Positions 22,801 through 35,900 of a stretch of DNA of 64,000 nt are shown here, piece by piece (position 1 is the stretch's first letter; the number at the start of each line of letters is the position of its first letter). The stretch comes from Tillandsia leiboldiana. Its lineage: Eukaryota > Streptophyta > Magnoliopsida > Poales > Bromeliaceae. The notes below the pieces were generated by a model. The model was not told the origin of the DNA and ran no database searches. It was given only the letters and a program-made list of their open reading frames with translations. A program made the position numbers and the translations under genes. The stretch is taken from positions 620,001-684,000 of the forward strand of contig CM055082.1 in assembly GCA_029204045.2 (NCBI GenBank), written 5' to 3'.

Positions 22801-25487
22801 TTCGGTACTTGACTTCCATCAGCTGTACTCTTATCATCAACTTTTGCAGCAAGCTTAGATAAGCCTTTTGGCTTCTTAAACTGGTAAGCAGAAAGGTCTA
22901 CAGATTTCCCAACTTCAGTGCCCAAATCTTTTAGCGGAGGGCTCTTTTCGTCAGCATGAACAATCTCAGCTGTCAAATTCCTTGAGAGATCTTCATCTTC
23001 ATCCATTTTTGCAGTTGACTCAAAAACTGCTTTTGGCTTCTTGAACTGGTAAGAAGAAAGCCCTTCAGATTTCTCAACCTCAGAGGTCAAATTCTTCAGT
23101 GGAGAGATTTTTTCATCTTCACTACAACCATCTGCAACAGTTTCTTCTTTATGAGGATCTTTAATGCTGTTAATGGAATAACTGCATTCATGAGGAGAGT
23201 AAATCTTTTCCACAACTTCTCGTAAAGAGTGCATAAGCGACCCCTCATCTGAAAAGAAAATCTTCCTCTTATCAGGTGTAACATTAACATCATACAATGT
23301 GGTTGGGATAATAAAATTCAAGACAGCAATGGGATATTGCTTGGCATTTGAGCTTTTATATAATTCATTAAGAAGTTTGCCTACTTTGGGCAAATCTACT
23401 GGTCGACCATTAACATAAAAGAACTGCCTATCTCCCAAATTACGACCACTTCCATATCCAGGCTTGGAAATAAAACCTTCAATTTTGCAGCCGTCTGATT
23501 CTGTTAAATGTAAAGGTTCTAAGCTTTTGAAGGTATCTAAACCAAATACATTTATGATGTTGTCTTTCAATGAGTTACTTCCTTGCGTTTTCAGCACGAC
23601 TGATTTTGAACTTTTACCAGTTGTGTTGGTGCAAAGTAACCTAACACCTTTGGCAATTAGAGCATAAGCCTGAACAGAAAGAAAGAAAAAACTAAAAACA
23701 TAATTAGTCAGAAAGTTTAGAATCAGTTGTTCATGAAGATTGAATGGATTCAGAAACAATAGGGAAGTCAAAAAAAAAAAAACCCATGATACATTTCATG
23801 AAGTAGAGATGAATTGAGCACATTTCAACGCTTGTTAAGGAGAAATTGTCAGACTAGATGATCATGAACCAAATAACATGTGGAAAAGTAGAACATACAC
23901 TAAAGTTCAGAGGAAATAGGTAAAAGTATACTATGAAGTATGAACCCCTCCAACTATAGGTCTTTCAAAGTACCTTGAACTTCTACTTTTCCAATTTGAC
24001 TCCTAGACAACAAGCTGTTTTGATTTCCGAAAGACTAAATAGTTTCAGTTTCAGAAGATAAAGAATATGTCATCAAGTAACAAAATATTCTGTTAAGCTG
24101 AAGTACATTTTGTGAAAGTTGCAGCTGCAGTTGCCTTCCAATGGAATGTTTGTAAATAAAAGGGCACGCTCATTGAGAGGTTCAAATTCCCAAAAATCTA
24201 AAGTTTGGGGAACTATTTCCATATGACCAAAAGTTGAAGGGATATTCATACAGTTGTGCCAAGGAAATGAAGTATCAGAAAAAAACAAAAAACATAGTTC
24301 AAAGCACAGGAATTAACTCACATTCAATAGAGAGACAAGCTTTCCATATTCTCTTCGAATATTCCGACTAAATTCTTTACTTCGAACCGGAAGAGGAGAA
24401 AATAATTTCTCAACTGTCACAGTGGTCCCCACTTGACGTGCGGTTTTCCTCTCAGCAGATATTGAACCTGAATGTTCAAAGTCCAAGTGGGTTCCAACAG
24501 GCTCATTTTTTGTTCTCGTTTCAATAGACAGTTTTCCTAGGGCACAAAGGGAACTTAATGCCTCTCCTCGAAAACCAAGTGTGGTCAAAGAGTGTAGATC
24601 GGAAAAATCAGAAATCTTGGAAGTGTGATGCTTGAGAGCAAGAGCCTGCAGCAGCCAACTCCGTAAGCAGAACCAATATGAGCGATACAATGAACAAATA
24701 AAAGAAAAGGACACTTTCCTCTAAACCATTGTCAACTAATACTAAAAAGACTAGACATTACCGAAGGACAAATAACTGCCTGTTTGGCCTGAGTTTTGGA
24801 GCCGCTCCTCAAATTTAGAAAGCAAACGCGCTCGAAGCCAGGCATTTGGCAAACTAAAAGTCCAGAGCTTTTCTTGTGCCAAGAAGCTAAAGTGAGGTTC
24901 TGGGCTAAAAGCAGAAGCTCCAACATTAAGCTTTTGCTTCCGCTGCAGCAAAAAGCTATCGAGGAGATCTAACAAAAAGGTCAACTGTGCTGTTTTGCAC
25001 AGCACTTTGCCAGGCCCTAAATATTGCCAATACAGGTTGAATTTTAAAAACTACAAGTTCACTGGAGGATAAATAAATAAGATGAGATGAGAACAACACT
25101 GTAACTAAAATGATAGAACCACAGGACAAAGAGATAAGAATGTACAGCTTAAATAAAAAAAAAAAAAAAAAGGCAGGATTTTGCGAATCATGATTGGAAA
25201 GAACAAGTAAACATATGAACTACAAACAAAAACAAACACCCAAAGCACCAAACAATTACCTGGAAATTATCGGGCGAGATGCCGCAACCATTGTCTATCA
25301 CCTTAAAGTACTCCTCGCCATATTCTTTGAGACTTATCTCGATGCTGGTGGCGCCGGCATCCAAGCTGTTCTCCACCAACTCCTTCACAGCAGAAGACAA
25401 ATTCAAAATCACTTGGCCCGAGCAAATTCGGTGGATCACCGCCTTGTTTATCGGCTTGATGGCCGGAGAATCGCTCTCTCTTCTCAT
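19882..25487 (-). CDS. PMS1: DNA mismatch repair endonuclease PMS1 (MutL family, PMS2-type)
   Basis: Eleven coding exons: 25260-25487, 24322-24645, 22512-23669, 22088-22356, 21549-21675, 21378-21446, 21133-21206, 20952-21017, 20554-20657, 20287-20468, 19882-19986; all GT-AG, 901 aa (about 920 in Arabidopsis). It pairs with MLH1 to form MutL-alpha, which nicks mismatched DNA in the nucleus. GHKL ATPase motifs: VKELVENSLDAGATSIEI (about 34-51), VIDNGCGI (63-70), GFRGEAL (100-106). The nuclease metal motif DQHA(X)2E(X)4E spans exons 6-7 at residues 724-735. Zinc-site motifs ACR (near 849) and CPHGRP (881-886) are present. The linker in exon 3 is long and poorly conserved, as in homologues. A spliced 5' exon may exist upstream. 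Confidence 0.95.
21765..22060. mobile_element. MITE in PMS1 intron 4 (CCCTGCAAAA family)
   Basis: Left end contains ATATATCTCCCTGCAAAA and AATATATTTACATTATATAC. The right end has the inverse pattern (GGGTATATATTGAAATTCAG, then GATATATGTAACTATTTG). The same family recurs in several introns of the neighbouring AAA-ATPase gene. Confidence 0.55.
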
Positions 25488-25760
25488 CTGTTATTACAGG
25501 GGAGCAAAACCACATGCATTTTCACATAGATTCTCATAAAGCTTAGGTTTCGTGACGCGGAAACCCTAGAAAGATCTTTCGTACCTGGAGAGGAGGAGGA
25601 GGAGGAGGAGGATGAGGAGGAGGCCGTGATTGGATCAGGATGAGGAGTTGGGACGTAGATTGGGGAGGGGGATTGAGGACGAAAGCGCCACGGAGGGAAG
25701 ACCCTAGAAGCTCCCGAATAGTTCGCACCCCCCGTGCAACGAGTACTTGGCGCCAAATAG
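25488..25760 (-). other. Probable 5' leader exon and intron of PMS1
   Basis: On the minus strand a splice donor CTCCAG|GTACGAAAG lies at about 25586 and an acceptor ATAACAG directly precedes the PMS1 ATG. The upstream exon would be GC-rich with a (CTC)n tract. If translated from an ATG near 25728 it stays in frame with PMS1 and would add about 48 residues ending in a proline run. Homologues start near the internal Met, so a 5'-UTR exon is the simpler reading. Confidence 0.45.
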
Positions 25761-26984
25761 AAGAAAAAGGTATTGAAGGCTCTTTATAATCCGAGCCTTC
25801 AATTATTTTATTTTATTTATAATTTATTTACGAAAATTTGCAAAACTACAAACTTTGATTTAAAGCTTCTAATTTTCCTCAACATAGAACTTCAAAAAAT
25901 GAAGAACAACTTAAATCAATGCAGGGTTGAAACTTCTACTGCAGCATAAAGCTGGAACAAGATTCAATGGTGCAAAAGGCAAAAGCTTCTTCTAAAAAAA
26001 AAAAAGGAAAAACAAAAAAAAAATGCTAGTAATTTCTACGAACTGATCATACAGAGGACCTGTCCACACATGCCCAACAGATAAAAAGGCACAAGAAAAA
26101 TCACCTTCCTTTGAAGTAGTTCATTTTTAAGCTTGTCACCTTTCCAACAGTGAAAAGGAATAAACATAACATCTCAAGCCAAAAGGGTTGCTTGATCCTT
26201 CCAAAAAAACCCTCAACAGCAATTCTGCAACAAAACATGAACACCAGTGATACCCAACAGAGCTCATTTTTTCAGTTCCGATTACAAATTTACAAGAGCA
26301 AAAATAAAAAAACAAATCCCAGCATCCAAAAACAGATATATACTACAGCATTTCGGCAGCCAAGTATCAGAAACAAAGAGAGACAGTTCTTATCAGATAG
26401 CTTAACAGTAGAAGTAGAGTCTTTTGTCACAACTAGAAAGACAAACACACAAGGATTATGCACCTTCTGCGGACATTTCCAATTTATAGGAATGTATGTT
26501 GTTTTCTCATCAGAAGATGAAAAAGTAAAAAAAAAACAAAAAAAACACAGAAAAAGGAACACATATAGACTTCAGTTTGCTAATAAGAACTAAACAAATT
26601 TTTTAGCCGGATCATAATAGAAAAACAAATCAGGCAAGTACGATTAATCAAAAGTCCCAAATTTTATTTTCTTTCACCGAAATCTATTGTGTATATACAG
26701 ATAGATAGGCCTCCAGAAATGTCAAAGTGCCACAGATTAAGAAGACCCCAAAAAGAAAAAGAAAAAGAAAACAAAAGGTTATACTATACCATTAGGTGAG
26801 ATTAAGATTGATCAAACATAACTTAATTTTGATATAAATTACCAACAAATTATAAATAAACTTGCTATCCAAAATTAATTACATTTGGAGCCTGAAAAAG
26901 AAACCAAGCGTTCGCACTCTCTCTGCTCATGTTTCAAGACTGTACAACAGACAGATAGATTGATGGATGGATGCCTCTCAAACT
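25761..26984. other. Spacer between AAA-ATPase 3' end and PMS1 5' end
   Basis: AT-rich. It should contain the AAA-ATPase 3' untranslated region (right part) and the PMS1 promoter (left part). Nothing else recognised. Confidence 0.5.
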
Positions 26985-29900
26985 CTACATAAAATAGCTG
27001 AGCGCTTTCTTCTTCCTCGATCCGCCTTCACCATATAGATCGTTCCATTGGAGAAGCTCATTCATGTTCGCCGAGTCCGATGACACACTTGCGCATACCT
27101 ACATGAGCATAAGTTCCGATCTTGTGAGAGCTTGTAATAGGATATGCTCAAAGGCGTGCCAAGGTTTAGGAGCATATCTATACATGAGGCAAAATCATCA
27201 TCCATTCATGCATGTAACAAACCCCCCAAAAAATCTGAATCATTTCATATATATACCCATCAAAAGTGCAGTTTCTCAAAAAAATAACCCTTCTTTGTAT
27301 AACGTAAGATGTCTGACCACAAAAGGAAGCGCAAAAAATCTTGCCCATATCCCTTGAAATGGGTATACTGGGACTTCAAACTAACAGGTCTACAAGGTAA
27401 AAGAATTAGAAAATTTATATAAAATGACAAAGAAGTACCTGCTCCTGTGCGTACTTCAGATCGTCCATGTTTAAAGGACGAATGTCTTCAGTTCCATGCA
27501 ACCCAGGTAAAGGGCTACCTTCTGCGATTGCCAAACTTCTCTCCTGCAGATGGCAAAGTTATATGTAACATCAACAGTAACAAAAGGGGAGTTTAAAGAC
27601 ACGGCATCTGCAAAATCGACTATTTGCAATTTATATGCCAGTAAAAATGAATTTTTCATATATATGCCTCAAAGGTCCAGTACGTTAGAAAAAATACCCC
27701 TAACTTGGGGAGTCCTCCTGCATTCCAATTCACAGGGCAAGTTGGTTTTGCATTATAGATAGTTGTCTAAAATTTTTGCATTATAGATATTTATAAGAGC
27801 TTAAATTCTTAAGAGCTTATCTAAAAATTCAGGTTTGATTTGGCAGACACATATGGAAATAGATAAATTTTGCAGGGATACATATGTAAATATATCAAAT
27901 ATTGATGAGCGCAAGTTTGTCTAGAAAAGTTGAACCATATATTAATAATGATCCAATACTAACCTTTTTTTCCTTTTCCAAAATTTCTCTAATGGGCCGA
28001 TGAGCGGCGGTTACACACAGATTCTGAAATCGAATGGCATAATGCATGTTAGCTGATCAGAAAAATCAAATTTTGTAAAACGAATAGGAAAAAAGAAGAC
28101 AACCTTCAAATCACTCCCTGAATACCCATCGGTCATATTTGCAACAACTTCCAGATCGACATCTGGTGCCAAGTCTTCCTTGGCCAATATCACTCTCAGA
28201 ATCTTTTCTCTATTCGATGCATCCGGTAAGTTCACCATTAATCTGTAAATGCATAAGTAAAAGAATTAAGTAACAGTACTGCCAAAAGCCCAAAATATTT
28301 TAGCCTATCTTCTACATTCCACAAAGCAAAAATTATCAAAAACCAGGTTTTCTGGTAACAAATAGTCTAAAGCTTTTGCTGTGACAGAATGCCATGCTTT
28401 TGGGGCCCAGAAGCAAAAGCTCAAATCTGAAATTGCAGCTTCTGCAGCATCAAGAAAGCGGAGATCTTAATTAAAAAAAGGAAGTTACTACTGCTGCTTC
28501 TACCAGCTCGATTCAAACAGTACTTAATCAAAGCTCCAGCTAGACTAAACAGGCCCTAACCAAAACAGGTTTGAACCAGTAGGTTGAACCAGGTCTGACT
28601 GGCACCAGATGTGTTAGCAGTATGGTCACATCTAAAATGCAGAAAAGAGGAAAAAACCACATAGATCAATAGTCGTATGGGTGGTCCTGCCGAACCAGAT
28701 GCATAACAGATTACATAAAATGCCCTACCATTATATTATTACTTTTAAAGCTTTTGAAAGCCAACTTTCCACTCATCCAATTGAATCAGATTAAATGCCC
28801 TTCGATTTGCTTATTAAACCGGCTTTTACTAAGTCCAAATTCCATAATTTACCTCCGAGGAAGCCTTCTTATGACGGCCTCATCGAGGTCAAAAGGTCTG
28901 TTTGTGGCAGCAAGAACCAACACACGTTCTTTGTCCTTGGTACGCAGACCGTCCCAGTTCACCATAAACTCATTTTTCATCTTGCGCATCGCCTCATGCT
29001 CTCCTGGATTTTCCCTCCTCCCTAACATACTGTCAACCTGTGCAAACAAAATGCGAGTATTGAAAATGAAGCAAAGCTGCAAAACAACAATCATTAGAAA
29101 ATTAAAAGAACAAGTAGTTTATATTACGATAATAAAACAAAAATATTGCAGAGTCATCGAAACTCATGCCCGAAAGGTCTCTCAAAACAGGGTATTTGTG
29201 TAAGTACAAGGGCACATAGATGTGAAATTAACTTTCTTAAGGGCATATATGCAACTTCAGATTTGCAGGATATGCATGTAAGATGTAAGCGGATGATTTT
29301 GCAAGAGTATATATGTAAATATATCAAAATTCTTAAGCTGATAGGAATTAGAAAAAAAATGAGTTAAAAAAAAAAGTTTACAAACCTCATCAACAAAAAT
29401 GACGCTCGGAGCAATTTTACTTGCCAACGAGAAAACTGCTTTCACATATTTCTCCCCTTCCCCGAACCACTGATATTAATCAGGTCCACATTTTGTAAGG
29501 AAAAGAAGGTGAAAAAACAAACAAACAAACAAGCATTGTGAACCAAATGTAACTCATCCTTAATTGAGAAAATACCTTTGAAGAGATGCTCGACATTGAA
29601 ATGTTGATAAAGTTTGCACCAGCTTCTGTTGCCACAGCTTTAGCAAGCATGGTCTTCCCTGTACCAGGAGGACCAAAGAGAAGTATCCCCTTGCAAGGCT
29701 GTAAAAAAGAGTAGGAAAAGCAGACAAAAATAAGCTCACAATAGATAAACGGTCATACAAGGGTTAAAGAGAATTACCATTAGCCAATAGTTCAAAGATT
29801 ATTCTTACATCTAAACAAGGGTTAAAAAAGTGGGGGAAAAGCAAATATCAATAAAATTATGCTAATGATTTCATCAAATTTCTTCATGTAACTATATGAA

Positions 29901-32900
29901 GGCAGCTAAGAATATGCAGACAATAGAAAGTTAAATAATTTAAAGTAATTTCAAACAGACTTTCTTCAATTCTTCTAGATCTACTAAAGAACAATTCCTA
30001 AGGCAAAACCTTCTTTTACTACTTCTTAATCATCAACTTTAGAGAAATGAATCATAAACTTCATCATACGTTTAATAAATTGCAAAAAATAAAGCTTAAA
30101 ACAAGTAAACTTCAAAATATCAGCCCACTACTTCTCACGAACTTTTTCAAGTTTCTTTTGAAATTATTTGAAGTTGATGAAATTGAGGGATTAAAACTAG
30201 GGGTGCCCATTCTCTAAAACTAGCCCTTAATTTCATCAGTTCAATATTCCAAATGAGAGAATAAAGAGAGTTCTGAAAGTAACCCAAGTCCTTTAGCTGA
30301 AAAGGCAAAAATAAGGGTGCTGCCCCATGCAAGATGACCAGTCGATTGAAATGCTTATTTGAAATTTGATCTTACCAGATCATTTAACTTGAGAGACAAG
30401 TATCTCATGGCTAGTTTAAGAAAATAAATGACAGATTTTCTGAGTAGAGAAATTGCTGAGATGATCCTACATCAAGTAAGATGGCCATGGCCCAAAATAT
30501 GCAACATAAATCAGGTCAGTTTTGTACACTCATATGTGAATCATCCAAATTAAGAGAATACTTCTCTACAAAACCAATCCCCAACAAAAGCTTCCATCAA
30601 AAAGTTAAATAAGCCAAACAGCATACCTTCGTCAACTGTCCTTTGCAGAACAATTCTGGCCTTTGTAGAGGAAGCATCACCAATTCCTTCAATGTGTCCT
30701 TCACATTCTCTAGTGCTCCAATATCATCAAAAGTAACCCCAATATCACTAGGTGGAATGACATCAGCCAAAAGCCTTTTTTCGAATTCATTCTCAGTAAC
30801 CACATCCTGGAAACATTTACGGTAAAAGCCATAAAATTTTACTTCACAATATTAACGGAGCCAAACATTGTGCATAAATTCAATGTGTAACATAAGAGCA
30901 AGAGACCTTGAGTGACTTTTTTGAACTCTTCGTATCGCTTTGCATGCTTTGCAGCATAGTGAGGCCATGGTTGAGGCTGTGAACAATGATGCATAGCATG
31001 TCAGGAGGCAAAAAAGTACCAACTTTATGTTAATCAATAGAATGCACAACAAAAGTTGTAAGAAACATAATTACCTTTCACTGGACAGTACGAGTTTAGC
31101 ATTCTTGGCAGGTGCATCAATTTTATTATGCTTAACGTGATGACTAACAGCAAAACCAACAATTTTGTCCACATCTATATAAAAACAAAAACCAACACAA
31201 AAGATGATCATAGTTAGCTTCGTAACTATGAGGTGATTAATTCAAGAGCATACTAACTTTCATTAGTTAGTATTTGGTCCTTGACAGCTATTTCTTCAAG
31301 ATCATTACAATCCATTCCAATACGATTTAGGAACTGCACAAGGTGGGGGGAAAATTGAATTAGAAAATATTATAAATCCCTTAAATAAAAAGTGAATGAT
31401 AAATCACTTAAATAGAAAGAGAAATAATAGGAAGCATTAAAGTGATCTTAACCTGGTCATGTTCAAACGATACTGGTTTAGAAGAAAAAAGAAAGAAAAA
31501 AAGAAAGCAAATCATTATAATGAAATACAATATCTGGAAGAACTGTAGATGTATTCCAAGAGCTAAAGGTCATTCCAACTTCCAAGAATGCAAAACAATA
31601 AAAACAAATAGAAGTTAAAATATCTACAATCCAGAACACTAAATTCTTCTTATTAGCCTAACGATTAAATAAACAAGGACAACCTCATCTATTTAAAAGA
31701 TCACTCCAGATCAATAAATTTATGCTAGAATCACTAGTGAGCAAAAAGAACATGATGAGTTCCATGAAAAAATGGAGTTTAGGAAGCAACGAATGTAAAA
31801 GTATTACATCACTAATTATGAAGTAATTTGGAAAGGAAATAGCCTGTCAACTCAACTAGAGTAAAAGCATTACAAAGACTAACAGAACAGACAGAGTTCT
31901 TAACTTCTACCAATGTTAATCAAGGAAAACTAAAAGAGAGTCGTCAACATATACATCCCAGCTAAATCGTGTAAATATCTCATAAGAAAATCAAGTGGAG
32001 ACATGGAGTATATGTATGATTTGGAAGGCATGCATGGAAATATCTCATAGAAAACATAAGCATATCTAGTTTTGAAAAAGGTAAGCAGTTGCAACTTACA
32101 GAGCGAATGTTACAAATATTAGACTTGGCTTTAAGGGTTTCAACATCCCGATCCAATTGTTGTTTCCAATCCAAAAGTTGAGCTTCATCCTGAAGAATAT
32201 TTCTGGATATCATGGTCAACTTTCTAAAAGGACAAAATCTAACTAGTACAAAAAAGATTGAAGGCCAACATTGCACCTGTGGAAGTTGAATAGAAATTTT
32301 ATTAGGAAAAAGTTTAGTGAGCTGCTTCATTGCCTTAGGCATTTCTTTGCTTCTCTCATGCAGCCTCCCAAAGTTATCCTGCATGATAGAGAATCAAATA
32401 AGAAATCAAAAAAGGAGTAGAAAAGTGACAGGTAGACATCTTCAGAGAGAATGTAATAGCCCACATTAAGTAAAATTTGTTGATGACAGAGCTGCGGACA
32501 ACGCATAAGGAAATAATACTGGAAAATAAAATCTATAAAAAGAAAATCATAACAGAATGCCACATAAATATGCTTACTGGGAAAGCAAAGTCAAGCAATG
32601 CCTGGCTGCTTGTGAATTTCGTAAAAAGAAGACCTCCAGGATGTGACTGCAATATATAACAACATGATTATATTAACAACATATGAGATAAAATAACATA
32701 TATATCCCTGGAAAATAATGTAAAAAAAATACATCCTCTTTTAACACCTCAGTTTTTTATATACTCCTTGCAAGTGAAATTTCCACAAAAATAACCTTTT
32801 GTTCAGTTGAATAATCCAATTCAAGCTGGGTTTTGCAGAAAAAAAAAAAAAGGCGGCTTTTCAAAGAAGGCAATGCTGTGTGTGTGCGTGTGTGCGTGGA

Positions 32901-35900
32901 AGAGTTTTTCAGGGACAAAGAAGAAAATTCAGTTCCAAGGATATGTATGTAAATAGATAATTTTGCAGGGGTGTGCATATAAATTTCATCTGATAAAAGT
33001 ATTACCTTCTCTTTGCGGCTGTCCATCTGGGTGTGGGAACCTACTATGAGAACACCTGGTGGTAGCAATTCAAGCTTGCTCTTCAATGTTACATACGAAT
33101 CTGAACTTCCAGTCATAGATTTCTCTATATCCTTAAGTAATATGATTAAAGGACCGTTTTTACTTTCTTCCAAAACTACCTGAAAAACAAGACACATTTT
33201 AGGACTTGATTCTTAGCCATTCTGCAAGAATTTTTTTTTAAAATTTTTGGTTCATATTATTTGTTTTTACAACTCCAGCCTCAAATATTATTTCATAAAC
33301 TATAATGCTCTTGGCCAAAATCTACAATCATAGATTTATTGCAATGAAATTTTAGCATAATTGTGGTCTATAAAAAGTATTTTTTTGACCTAAGGTTGCC
33401 AAAACAAAGAAAGAATCGAGAAAAATCAAATTGCAAAAAATAAAAGAAAAGGTGGACTGTTTTTGCAGAAAAAAAGAAAGGAAGAAATATAATCAAGGAT
33501 AGAAGAAACAGAGCGACCTCTAGTAGTTCACTGACAGCTAGTCTTTCAAATTCTTCACCAACAGAGGAATCTGGCCGAAGCAAGTCAGCTGATAGGAAAA
33601 AGTATATTAGTTGATCAAGAGGAAATGTAGGTTGCAGAATACTAAAATCAAAGTATAAATCAGAAAAAAAGAAGAAGGAAAAAAAAGAAGAAAAAGAAGG
33701 TGATTTTGAACTACCAGTGCAAAAGAAACCATGATCTTCCTCGCATAGACCCCCAAGATCATTACCATCAGGTATTTGCTTATCAAATCTGACTCCAACT
33801 TTGGAGGAACCATTTTCCTCGAAAGCAAGTACTACTTTGCCTCGATAACCATAACTAGGGCCCCTGTAAAACAAAAAATCTCAGTGGACATGCCAATAGC
33901 AAGATGATATTATCCTAGAAAAACAATAATTATTAGACTATCTGTGACTGCTTGGTCTAGGTTTTACTTTTGTTTCAGCTCCAGCTACCCTTAGTAGGGG
34001 CCTTAGAAAAAGAAAATTTGGAGCTTCAACTTTGGTAGGGAGCTGAAATGTGATTCTAGCAATAGAATCCATTTGGAATTTTGCTTCTGCTACAGAGAGA
34101 GGCTGTTAGGAATTTTAATTTTTAAGGGAATAATCCTCCACCCTACAACAGCTTCAACAGACAATACTAGCTTGACCTAATATCTGGAACAGCTTAATGT
34201 TTGGGAAAGAAAGAATAAGGCTTCACTTCACATGTAACAAGAAGGCAACCAAGCAAACAGGAAAGTTTACAAAAAGGACACTGTTTTTGCCTACTTGATC
34301 AGGTAGGGCATTCTGTCCAACATTGCAAAAAACAAGAAAAAAAAAGGGGGGGAAGGAGGGGGGGACGTAGGTGGTGTCAAAATTGCAAAAAATCCAAAGC
34401 GTGAATTTTCTATGCACAATAGTCAGAATATTAATAAACCACCACCTTGAGTTCCGTTTCTTGTGAAAGCACACAGAAACAGGAATCGTAAAGTAGCTTT
34501 AATATGAATCAAGTAATGTTGATTTTCAAGTTGCACAACAGAGGTTTGGACAAACACATAAAAGTGCTGGTAGATAAAGGAAATTAATTGTGACCTTCGG
34601 TCAGTCGCTGACAGCGTTTTAATCATAGCTTCTATGTCTACTGCTGGTACAACTTTCTAAATAAAGTAAATTAATAGGTAATTGGCAATATCTCCCCATC
34701 TTTACAAGCTTCTAGCGTTTGAAACTTCATGCAGGTAAAAAGATTTGAGTAAAGAAAAAATGAGATGAGAATAAAATAGACAAAAAGTAGAAAAAATTCA
34801 ATATGTCTATTGCATATGGGCAGAGAAGTACCTCTGGGGTGGCTGGAGAGGAAATCCTGATGTAGGAATAGAACCAACATATTTCACCCTATCACCTATT
34901 TAAAATGACACATGCTCAGTCAGAAACTACAAGCAAAAGGTAGTGAACTGTTTGCTAAGGGAATTAGTATCCTGAAGATAGCAAAAAAATCCTCAACAAG
35001 AACTCTAATTTGTGTTATCCCCATAATGTTTGGTTTGGAATAAAGGGACGACAGCCTGATTTGTACATGGGGACATCACAATTCCACCACACCCTATGGA
35101 ATTGCTGCCCTCTGGAGATTAGATTACACTGAGGATATTCTCCTCACCAATTCCACCATTGTTCGGTGGGATACCAAAATATCACCAGTCCCAACCAAAC
35201 ACCAGGGATATCCGACACTACCCTGTTGTGTTTGATAGGGAGAAAGAGTGGAAATGATGGTGAGCGTTCGGGTTATCCCACCAAGCACATTACGATCCTT
35301 ATAATTCCAGACTAGAATTGGGCAGCAAAAAAATCCACATGGTCAGCTCTAATGTCGGAAATAGTAATTCCCTGAGGTGTGGCAGAATTTTGCTATCCCC
35401 ATGGAAGAGCGTAAATCCATATATTACTCTTTGTTTCCAAGCAAAAACAGCAGGGATGACATTGAATTATAATTATCATAGATATTTCATCCCTATCCCT
35501 GAAATAGGTATCCTCCCCAAAGACTTCAAAACAACGATCACTTCACATCTGAGGTTTAAAAATAAAAGTCTATATAGCATGATAGGGAGATGTTAGCTTG
35601 CCTTCTTTGAATGTATAGTTCTTTGAAGATGCTGTTGAGGACTCCTGCTTAGGTAAAGATTGGGAATTTGACGTAGAAGCCCCTACAATATCAGCTTCCA
35701 CACTAGAAGCTGGTCTCCTAAAATGAACTGCATCAGCCAGTATAGAACGATGCTTAGGAATGGCGGCTGGCTTATCAGTCCTCCCACCTTCCTTTTGGGT
35801 TTCTGGTTCTTTCGGAGAAAATATCTAAATGAAAGTTGCAATTTGCCATTGATTAATTTGAAATACCTTCAATAAAAATTTCAAGATGGCTAAATTGCAG

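Noticed and set aside
34300..34320. GGCATTCTGTCCA resembling part of miR394
   Set aside because: Lies in an AAA-ATPase intron on the antisense strand, matches only partly and has no matching star arm nearby.
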